Source: Bdellovibrionales bacterium (GTDB lineage: Bacteria; Bdellovibrionota; Bacteriovoracia; Bacteriovoracales; Bacteriovoracaceae). From it: a stretch of 9,079 bases of DNA. A program made the translations under genes and the position numbers. The stretch is from NCBI GenBank assembly GCA_030633015.1, contig DAOVTR010000045.1, forward strand, positions 1-9,079. Direction: 5' to 3'. Positions 1 through 5,034 of this stretch are shown piece by piece. Positions within the stretch are counted from its first letter, which is position 1. The number at the start of each line of letters is the position of its first letter. The notes beneath the pieces were generated by a model. The model was not told the origin of the DNA. It did not search any database and was given only the letters and a program-made list of their open reading frames with translations.

Positions 1-749
1 AAATTTTTCAATGATGTTACTACCTTTATATATATATTGCTCTGATCTTCATTTTGATAAACAGATATTTTTTCAAGTCTTGCAAGCTCTAAAATTGAAA
101 TAAATGTAATTATAAGATCTGTAATATGATCATCTGAAGCTGCATCCATATTTAAAACATCAGAAAAACTAACAGTTTCACCTTCTTTTAACTTTTCTTT
201 TAAAAAACTCAATTTATCTTTAATTGAAATACGATCTCTTCTAACAATTGCAACACTTCTTTTATTTTTTTGAATTAATTCAATCATCGATGCCGTTAAT
301 TTACCTAAATCAATCGGTGTTAAAATTGAATTAATAATTGTTTTTTTATTAACTTTTGGTTTTGTGAAAACTTCATGGCCTAGCTTGGGAATACTCCACA
401 AATTCTCTGAAACTTTTTTAAACCGCTGCAATTCTTCTAATCTTTTAATAAGCTCTGATTGAGAAGTAATTGCGAGATCACCTGCTTGCTCTTTTAAATT
501 TTTTACATCTTCCTCTGTTAAGCAAGCTCTTGACTTTAATAAAATCAAAGTTGCAGCAAGAAAAAGATAATCTCCAGCTACATCAAAATTGAGATCCCTC
601 ATTTGATTTAAATAATTTAAATATTGCTTTGTAATAACATTCAAATTGAGATCATTAATATTCATATCTTCTTTTTGAATCAAATGTAAAAGAAGATTTA
701 ATGGTCCATCAAATTTATCTGTTTTAACTCTAATATTTGTATTTAACAT
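1..749 (-). CDS. scpA: Segregation and condensation protein A (kleisin), 3' end cut by window edge
   Basis: ScpA is the kleisin subunit that bridges the two Smc heads and, with ScpB, forms the bacterial condensin that compacts and separates chromosomes. Reading the minus strand from an ATG at 749 gives 249 codons with no stop, so only the extreme C-terminus is missing (family length is about 240-280). The family signature is clear: F13-DGPLNLLLHLIQ at the N-terminus, then DVAGDYLFLAATLILLKSRA (residues 57-75), the Smc-neck-binding helices. The C-terminal winged helix ends with TFISILELARLEKI (215-228) and Q232...IYI. The basic middle (160-190) is less conserved. The start lies 6 bases after the M50 protease stop, with no good Shine-Dalgarno, suggesting translational coupling. 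ScpB, the usual downstream partner, would be outside the window. Identification is firm; only the last residues are unseen. Confidence 0.95.
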   Translation of the reverse strand, partial: MLNTNIRVKTDKFDGPLNLLLHLIQKEDMNINDLNLNVITKQYLNYLNQMRDLNFDVAGDYLFLAATLILLKSRACLTEEDVKNLKEQAGDLAITSQSELIKRLEELQRFKKVSENLWSIPKLGHEVFTKPKVNKKTIINSILTPIDLGKLTASMIELIQKNKRSVAIVRRDRISIKDKLSFLKEKLKEGETVSFSDVLNMDAASDDHITDLIITFISILELARLEKISVYQNEDQSNIYIKVVTSLKN

Positions 750-755
750 TTTTGT

Positions 756-1409
756 TTAACCCATCATCCCGGCAAAACCTACTACAATTGTATTTACGGC
801 CATAAGGGCCGGACCTATGACATACCTTAAAGCTCCTGAATACATTAAAAATAAAAAAAAGAAGATACTATAACGTGCTAAGCTTTCATATTTTACCATG
901 TTATCAAAACTTAAAAATGCCGAGACCATTTTAGCACCATCAAGTGGTGGCCAAGGCAGTAAATTAAATACTGCTAAAACTACATTTATTTGAATCGTTG
1001 CAATTAACATTTGGTACATGGGCCCATAAAGATAAAAATCAGGAGAGATTTGAGTGGCCAAAAATGCCAATAAAAATGCAGTAAAAATTGCCAACATTAT
1101 ATTTGATAAGGGGCCTGCAAAACTTACCCAAAAAATACCCTTACGCATGTTTTTAAATCTTCTAGTATCAACTGGAACTGGCTTGGCCCAACCAAACATT
1201 ACTCCTCCAATTAAAACTCCAATTATTGGAAAAACAATACTTCCTATTAAATCAATATGTGGAACTGGATTTAAGCTAATTCGACCTAAATTCTTTGCCG
1301 TTGGATCACCAAACTTGTCTGCAATATATGCATGAGCAGATTCATGAATAACCACTGCTAAAATGAACCCCGGAATCTGAATAATTAATCTAGATAAAAT
1401 TTCTTCCAT
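756..1409 (-). CDS. M50 family (site-2-type) intramembrane zinc metalloprotease
   Basis: This is a 217-residue polytopic inner-membrane protein of the short M50 / site-2 protease family, which cleaves substrates within the membrane; the substrate cannot be told from sequence. The zinc site is visible: HESAH (H22, E23, H26) in the first membrane segment and LPWPPLDG with D157 as the third ligand. Other family marks are GRISLNP (42-48) followed by H51-x-D53, FGWAKPVPV (72-80), and SFAGPLSN (96-103), which opens the next helix. Hydrophobic stretches lie at about 8-30, 55-73, 96-118, 132-152 and 179-215. There is no PDZ or CBS domain, so it is the minimal type rather than RseP-like. It is the first gene of a leftward operon with scpA. 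In many bacteria a gene of this type lies near trpS-scpA-scpB; here trpS is not between them. All catalytic residues are present. Confidence 0.93.
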   Translation of the reverse strand: MEEILSRLIIQIPGFILAVVIHESAHAYIADKFGDPTAKNLGRISLNPVPHIDLIGSIVFPIIGVLIGGVMFGWAKPVPVDTRRFKNMRKGIFWVSFAGPLSNIMLAIFTAFLLAFLATQISPDFYLYGPMYQMLIATIQINVVLAVFNLLPWPPLDGAKMVSAFLSFDNMVKYESLARYSIFFFLFLMYSGALRYVIGPALMAVNTIVVGFAGMMG

Positions 1410-1418
1410 AAGATAACA

Positions 1419-1447
1419 TACATATCAAATCAAGTACTCACATGCAA
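1419..1447 (-). promoter_or_regulatory. Candidate sigma-70-type promoter for the M50 protease-scpA operon
   Basis: On the minus strand, TTGCAT (1447-1442) and TATGTA (1424-1419) are separated by 17 bases, with TG one base before the -10 element (TGATATGTA, extended -10 style). Transcription would begin around 1412, almost at the ATG at 1409, so the mRNA would have hardly any leader. A perfect TTGACA also occurs further upstream (1472-1467) but has no good -10 at proper spacing. In such AT-rich DNA, matches of this quality arise by chance, so this is tentative. Confidence 0.3.
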
Positions 1448-1482
1448 TCGTTGTGCACCGCAACTATGTCAAAGTGAAAGAA

Positions 1483-1488
1483 TATAAT
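1483..1488 (+). promoter_or_regulatory. Candidate -10 element (TATAAT) for the two exported-protein genes
   Basis: An exact TATAAT lies 11 bases before the ATG at 1500 in the divergent intergenic region. No acceptable -35 element lies 16-18 bases upstream (the sequence there is GCAACTA) and there is no TGn extension. If used, transcription would start around 1495 and the transcript would be close to leaderless, which fits the absence of a Shine-Dalgarno before the start codon. It may also be a chance match. Confidence 0.3.
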
Positions 1489-1499
1489 AGAATTTTAAT

Positions 1500-2618
1500 A
1501 TGGAAACTTTTTTAAGTTTGCGAAAATTCAACCATGGGAAAGCTAAAATAAAATACAATAAACTTTTTTTACTCTTTATTTTATCCGTCTCTCTTAATTC
1601 TCTGCCAGGATTGAGTCAAGATTTTGATGAAGAATATGACATAGATAAATTTCTAGGTGAAGAGAGCTTAATGGAGGATCTTCCAGGATATGAAATCAGC
1701 GAACAAGAAGAGGAATTTGAAGCTCCAGAGGAAATTGAAAAACTAGAAGAGCTCAGAACACCTAAAATAAGTAGAAGAAAAATTAAAACAAAAGAAAAAA
1801 TTAAAAAACACAAAGCAAAAAAACAGCGGTTTTTAGGAGCAATAAAAGCAAGAAGCACTATTTACCACTTAAAAGATGAAAAATATTTCATTGTAAACAG
1901 ATCAATTAACGTAAACTATGAAATGCGAGATAACGATCCCTTCAGCGCATATCTAATTGATAAGTCTGGCCGAATTAAATATGTAACTCATTTAAACAAT
2001 ATTTATAAAATTAAAAATGATCTTGGCATATTACCTACTCCTAAAGTTATTGAAACCTATCCTCCTCCTGACATTGTTCATCTGTACGATCAACACTTAT
2101 CCTTTTTTACTGAAGTAAAACTTCACTATGAAATCGTAAATTTTAATTTAATTACAGGAATTGTTAATGAATATCCTGATGCTACTTTTTCTAATAGAAT
2201 TGAATTTGAAACATTTTTAAAATGGAATTTTCCAATTTATGTTGGGCTAAATTTTAATTTTCAACAGGGTGCATGGCTTAAAGGCACTCAAGGACTAAAT
2301 TGGGATTCCCTTTATATTGGCCCATCATTAAGGATAAATATTTTAGATAAAACAAATTATTCCCTAATGATTGGAGCAAGTTTTCAACAATGCCTCTATG
2401 GGCGTCTGTACGATCCTGATAGTGAAAAAACGTTTTCTGCCAGACTACTCCAATATGATTTAAGTATTGAATACAAACAATTTTTGATTGGTATGAACTA
2501 TCGATTAGAAAATATATTAATTAAAGATGGCTTCGATCAATATACAATAACTGACGATATGAAACTAAAAGACAGTGTGGGCTTTTCTATCGGGTATAAA
2601 TTTAATTTTAAAATATGA
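1500..2618 (+). CDS. Exported protein with acidic/basic linker and probable beta-barrel C-terminus, function unknown
   Basis: I do not recognise this 372-residue protein as a named family. A long basic n-region (to K21) precedes a hydrophobic core LFLLFILSVSL (22-32) and likely cleavage near 36-40, so it should be exported; no lipobox cysteine is present. The mature N-terminus is strikingly acidic (about 21 D/E between 41 and 85), followed by a lysine/arginine-rich stretch (89-110, about 13 K/R). Residues 115-200 form a predicted small beta domain ending in a proline patch (YPPPD, 187-191). From 201 on, alternating polar and aromatic/aliphatic residues and the end VGFSIGYKFNFKI resemble the strands of an outer-membrane beta-barrel. 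The ATG at 1500 has no Shine-Dalgarno; the ATG at 1534 is out of frame and stops after five codons. The gene overlaps the next by ATGA. Export is fairly sure; barrel is inference. Confidence 0.75.
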   Translation: METFLSLRKFNHGKAKIKYNKLFLLFILSVSLNSLPGLSQDFDEEYDIDKFLGEESLMEDLPGYEISEQEEEFEAPEEIEKLEELRTPKISRRKIKTKEKIKKHKAKKQRFLGAIKARSTIYHLKDEKYFIVNRSINVNYEMRDNDPFSAYLIDKSGRIKYVTHLNNIYKIKNDLGILPTPKVIETYPPPDIVHLYDQHLSFFTEVKLHYEIVNFNLITGIVNEYPDATFSNRIEFETFLKWNFPIYVGLNFNFQQGAWLKGTQGLNWDSLYIGPSLRINILDKTNYSLMIGASFQQCLYGRLYDPDSEKTFSARLLQYDLSIEYKQFLIGMNYRLENILIKDGFDQYTITDDMKLKDSVGFSIGYKFNFKI

Positions 2619-3667
2619 AAAAGTTAATTTTAATTTTGTTAGTTCTTATTTCCTATAAAAGCTATGCTTTGGTTGGAGAGATTGTAGTTTTACAAACTCC
2701 ACTTTTTAAGAAAAATGATATTAACTCTACAATTGTTGGGTATTTAAGAAAAGGAGCCATTGTTTACCTTCATCCCAAATATGATCATGGAGGAATAAAT
2801 GAAATTATATATGACTCTCATCTTGAAAATAAAAATGAAATAAATGATGATGAATTACTTTTTTTAAATACTTTAGACTCAACTGGAAACGATGCTTATA
2901 TCTTAAAAGCACACGTTAAAATTATTTATAAAGATCACCGAGAGCTTCAAAGTTCAGTCTTTAGATATGAACACGACCCCATGGACTATCGCATGCTAGA
3001 GCCTCTTCCTGACGGTTACCCTTTATATGTAATGGAAAAAAATAGATTTCAACTTTTGCTATCTGCAGGATCAAGTATTGCTTCTCACTATAGCTACGGA
3101 GAAAAAATAACTGCTGAAAACTATGGTATAAATTGGGGTTTTACTGGAGCGTATTTAAACGAAATTGAAATCGATCCGACCAAAAGAACTTATTTTGGAA
3201 TAAGAACTAACTTAAATATAAACAGCAATAATTTTGTACTACGAAATAATCTGACAAGTAATGAAAATCTATTAAGCTTTGGTCTTGGGCCATTTATGAG
3301 TTATGACGTTTTTAAAAAATACACTTATCAATTCATAATTGATGGGTCAATTACATTGGATCTATTAAAAAATAGTGTCTCACAAAGTGTTGCATCTATT
3401 GAAAACCAAGGAATATTTTGGGGTTATGGAATTACTCCTAGAATTGGTATATCATTTCAAAAATTACTTCCTATTAAAAACAAAAGGATATCTCTTATAA
3501 TAAGAGGAGAGATGGTGTTTAATATCTTTCAATCCTTAGCTTTAACAGCACTACAAGAGTACACCTATCCAATTTCTTGGCCATCAAATGAAATTAAATC
3601 TTCATTTGATGGAAATTTTCAATTTTTCGTTGGACTTAATTTTTTATCCTCACATATTCTAAAATAG
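2615..3667 (+). CDS. Exported protein with SH3b-like N-terminus and probable outer-membrane beta-barrel, function unknown
   Basis: This 350-residue protein starts with a standard signal peptide (MKK, core LILILLVLI, cleavage probably after S16-Y17-A18). Residues 21-105 read like a bacterial SH3b fold: EIVVLQTPLFKKND, then the NSTIVGYLRKGAIVYLH pattern and a closing AYILKAHVKIIY strand. Such domains often bind peptidoglycan or partner proteins. From about 143 the sequence alternates hydrophobic and polar residues with glycine/aromatic turns (FQLLLSAGSS, FGIRTNLNIN, FGLGPFMSY, YGITPRIGISF, FQFFVGLNFL), as in an 8-12-stranded outer-membrane barrel. GPFMSYDVFKKYTYQFIIDGS (225-245) aligns without gaps with residues 274-294 of the upstream protein (6 identities, many conservative changes). 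The start overlaps the previous stop as ATGA, so translation is probably coupled and the two products probably act together. The specific function is unknown. Confidence 0.75.
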   Translation: MKKLILILLVLISYKSYALVGEIVVLQTPLFKKNDINSTIVGYLRKGAIVYLHPKYDHGGINEIIYDSHLENKNEINDDELLFLNTLDSTGNDAYILKAHVKIIYKDHRELQSSVFRYEHDPMDYRMLEPLPDGYPLYVMEKNRFQLLLSAGSSIASHYSYGEKITAENYGINWGFTGAYLNEIEIDPTKRTYFGIRTNLNINSNNFVLRNNLTSNENLLSFGLGPFMSYDVFKKYTYQFIIDGSITLDLLKNSVSQSVASIENQGIFWGYGITPRIGISFQKLLPIKNKRISLIIRGEMVFNIFQSLALTALQEYTYPISWPSNEIKSSFDGNFQFFVGLNFLSSHILK

Positions 3668-3775
3668 TAACCATTTATAAAATTGTATTAATTATGTACT
3701 AAAAAACCACATATACCAACATAACCACCCGTAATTACAGAGACAAAACTTTTTAAAAAAATATTTAAAATTGTC
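3668..3775. other. Non-coding AT-rich spacer with no terminator or gene seen
   Basis: No ORF of useful length and no GC-rich hairpin with a T-tract is visible between the exported-protein pair and the sigma-28-type promoter. There are only poly-A/T runs (around 3749-3770), which could act as an UP-like element for the promoter just downstream. Transcription of the upstream pair may end by a factor-dependent mechanism. Confidence 0.5.
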
Positions 3776-3802
3776 TAAAGTTTATACACTTTCTGGCGAT
3801 AA
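3776..3802 (+). promoter_or_regulatory. Sigma-28 (FliA/SigD-type) promoter, near-consensus
   Basis: TAAAGTTT (3776-3783) is a perfect match to the classical sigma-28 -35 octamer. After exactly 11 bases it is followed by GGCGATAA (3795-3802), 7 of 8 to the consensus -10 GCCGATAA. Both elements, the spacing, the orientation and the position (46 bases before an ATG with a strong Shine-Dalgarno) agree. Transcription should start near 3809-3811. No sigma-70-type pair of similar quality is seen here. Expression of the downstream small genes would then follow flagellar/motile-phase control. The match is seen directly; use by the organism's own FliA is inferred. Confidence 0.8.
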
Positions 3803-3837
3803 GTTTTTTAGAGAGGATATACAGTCTACATAATACC

Positions 3838-3843
3838 AGGAGG
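3838..3843 (+). promoter_or_regulatory. Strong Shine-Dalgarno (AGGAGG) before the 74-residue gene
   Basis: A full AGGAGG sits 5 bases before the ATG at 3849. It is the strongest ribosome-binding site in the window, while most other genes here have weak or no Shine-Dalgarno. It fixes the start codon and suggests high translation of the small protein. Confidence 0.85.
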
Positions 3844-3848
3844 GTACA

Positions 3849-4073
3849 ATGACAGATCATAACGATTCAAAATCTGAAGTTCTTTTTCAAAAGTTAGGCA
3901 ACACATGGTACGCATTTTCGGAAGTTCAAGGTGAAATTATTTTTTCTGCTCTTCCAAATGGAATTGATCCTACTTCGCAAACAATGGAATTTTTTGAAGT
4001 CATTGAAGATCATATGCAAAAAGTAGCTGAAAAGGGTCCTGATTTTAGACCACCATTAGGTCAAGCAGCTTAA
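3849..4073 (+). CDS. Small conserved-looking protein (74 aa) under sigma-28-type promoter, function unknown
   Basis: I do not recognise the family. The product is a soluble, mildly acidic 74-residue protein with no signal peptide and no membrane segment. Residues 10-34 read as two to three beta strands (EVLFQKLGNTWYAFSEVQGEIIFSALP), a turn rich in G/D/P follows (36-42), then an amphipathic helix (43-60, TSQTMEFFEVIEDHMQKVAEK), and a flexible tail with FRPPLGQ. The reasons to believe it is a real gene are the perfect Shine-Dalgarno 5 bases upstream, the near-consensus FliA-type promoter, and codon use like its neighbours. It is followed after 6 bases by a second small gene. The fold would suit a small regulator, adaptor or structural protein, but nothing in the sequence chooses between these. 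Confidence 0.8.
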   Translation: MTDHNDSKSEVLFQKLGNTWYAFSEVQGEIIFSALPNGIDPTSQTMEFFEVIEDHMQKVAEKGPDFRPPLGQAA

Positions 4074-4079
4074 AAAAAG

Positions 4080-4253
4080 ATGTCATCAGCAAAACAAAAG
4101 TCTGATTCTAAGAAACTAGAGCGCAGACAAGATAAACAACTTATTAATCAATATATTGAAAAAATAAATAAGAAGTTAGAATCTAATAAGTTATTGGCCC
4201 AAAAGGCTGCCCAAATACTCTCTGATATGCTCAATCCCCCTTTAAAGAAATAG
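4080..4253 (+). CDS. Very small charged helical protein (57 aa), function unknown
   Basis: An ATG six bases after the stop of the 74-residue gene opens a 57-codon frame ending in TAG at 4251-4253. The protein starts MSSAKQKSDSKKLERRQDKQ and continues as an almost uninterrupted helix-forming sequence: QLINQYIEKINKKLE (20-34), then SNKLLAQKAAQILSDMLN (35-52), and a PPLKK end. It is strongly basic (about 14 K/R against 5 D/E). Leucine/isoleucine repeats at 3-4 residue intervals suggest a coiled coil or amphipathic helix that could bind a partner or nucleic acid. There is no proper Shine-Dalgarno (AAAAAAG only), so translation probably depends on coupling to the upstream gene, with both driven from the sigma-28-type promoter. 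It could be a chance frame, but its length, position and regular heptad-like pattern favour a real gene. Confidence 0.62.
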   Translation: MSSAKQKSDSKKLERRQDKQLINQYIEKINKKLESNKLLAQKAAQILSDMLNPPLKK

Positions 4254-4335
4254 ATAAAACTTATACCTCTATTGTTTATTGGTCCTTATTTTGATAGTTA
4301 AAGTCCTTACTTTAGAAAAGAAATAAACAAAATAT
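4254..4335 (+). promoter_or_regulatory. Intergenic region with candidate trmB-dnaG-rpoD promoter, direct repeat and small dyad
   Basis: TTGATA (4291-4296) and TAGAAA (4313-4318), 16 bases apart, form a modest sigma-70-like pair just before trmB. The spacer holds a perfect 6-base dyad, TAAAGT-CCTT-ACTTTA (4299-4314), with no T-tract after it, so it is not a convincing terminator. GTCCTTATTTT (4282-4292) recurs as GTCCTTACTTT (4303-4313), 21 bases (two helical turns) apart, which could be a protein-binding arrangement. All of this is tentative in AT-rich DNA. Confidence 0.25.
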
Positions 4336-5034
4336 ATGGTCGATTTACTATTTTCAAAAAATTTTAAGTATAAACATAATAACCCCTACCACGATCGCTT
4401 AGGAGCTTATGATAGTTTCGTTATGAGAGATCATGAGGCGGAGACTAACAAATCCAAATGGGCCACAGATATTTTTAAAAACAGTTATCCAATAGAGTTA
4501 GAAATAGGAACCGGTTATGGCAATTTCATGCAAGACTATTGCAAGAACAATCCCAATATTAACTTTATAGGCTTAGATTACCGCTTTAAAAGAAGTTTTC
4601 AACTTGCAAAGAAATTAAAAGATAATAACTCGTCTAATTTTCGCTATCTACGTGCAAAAGGCGAAAGAATTCACCATATTTTTGATGCAAACGAACTTGA
4701 TACCATATATTATTTTTTTCCTGATCCATGGCCCAAAACTAGACATCATAAAAAAAGACTATTTCAAACTCCATTTCTAGAGTCAGCATATAAGGTTCTC
4801 AAACCTAATGGAACTTTTTATATAAAAACAGATCATGATGATTACGCAAAATGGATGCATGCTGTTTTAGAAAAAAATCCTTTTTTTAAAATTGATTTTT
4901 ACACACAAGATCTTTACGGTGAATTTCCAGAGCATTTTTTAAGCAACTATCAAACGAGATTCGAACATATTTTTATTAAAAAAGGAATTAACATAAAAGC
5001 ATTTGTTTTAAAATCTCTCAAGGACAAAAAATAA
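4336..5034 (+). CDS. trmB: tRNA (guanine-N7-)-methyltransferase
   Basis: TrmB uses S-adenosylmethionine to methylate N7 of G46 in the variable loop of tRNAs; it acts in the cytoplasm. This is a complete 232-residue member with a class I Rossmann fold. The AdoMet-binding motif I is ELEIGTGYGNF (54-64), with D81 in FIGLDYR as the acidic ribose ligand. The family signature FPDPWPK (128-134) is followed by the basic H-KK-R stretch (137-141). KTDHDDY (164-170) and the C-terminal TRFEHIFIKKG (207-217, the family T-x-[FY]-E motif) complete it. The N-terminal extension (1-40) is normal for the bacterial enzyme. No clear Shine-Dalgarno precedes the ATG; M30 would be an alternative but would remove conserved basic residues. 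The stop overlaps the dnaG start by one base (TAATG), so the two are cotranscribed and probably coupled. Confidence 0.95.
   Translation: MVDLLFSKNFKYKHNNPYHDRLGAYDSFVMRDHEAETNKSKWATDIFKNSYPIELEIGTGYGNFMQDYCKNNPNINFIGLDYRFKRSFQLAKKLKDNNSSNFRYLRAKGERIHHIFDANELDTIYYFFPDPWPKTRHHKKRLFQTPFLESAYKVLKPNGTFYIKTDHDDYAKWMHAVLEKNPFFKIDFYTQDLYGEFPEHFLSNYQTRFEHIFIKKGINIKAFVLKSLKDKK
5021..5024 (+). promoter_or_regulatory. Ribosome-binding site of dnaG, inside the end of trmB
   Basis: AGGA lies 9 bases before the dnaG ATG (5034), within the last codons of trmB. Together with the TAATG overlap it supports this start and translational coupling. Confidence 0.55.

Noticed and set aside
1054..1335. Plus-strand 93-codon open frame opposite the M50 protease
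   Set aside because: It lies wholly antisense to a gene with all its catalytic motifs, and has no ribosome-binding site or recognisable domain.
1467..1472. Perfect TTGACA on the minus strand as the -35 of the M50-scpA promoter
   Set aside because: No -10-like hexamer occurs 16-18 bases downstream (GATTGC/ATTGCA there), so the TTGCAT/TATGTA pair was preferred, itself only tentatively.
1534..1551. ATG after CC within the first codons of the exported protein (alternative start)
   Set aside because: It is in a different frame and stops after five codons, so the ATG at 1500 remains the only plausible ATG start.
1616..1858. Minus-strand 80-codon open frame with serine-rich sequence
   Set aside because: It is the complement of the charged linker of the exported protein; runs of S and F/L arise from GAA/AAA codons read backwards.
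3745..3770. Poly-A/T stretch after the barrel-protein genes as a terminator
   Set aside because: There is no GC-containing stem; A- and T-runs alone are common in this low-G+C DNA.
3794..3812. TGGC motif suggesting a sigma-54 promoter
   Set aside because: There is no GC element at the required distance; the bases are better explained as part of the sigma-28 -10 octamer.
4299..4314. TAAAGT/ACTTTA hairpin as a terminator of the small-protein operon
   Set aside because: The stem is only 6 mostly A-T pairs and is followed by A-rich, not T-rich, sequence, so it does not fit an intrinsic terminator.
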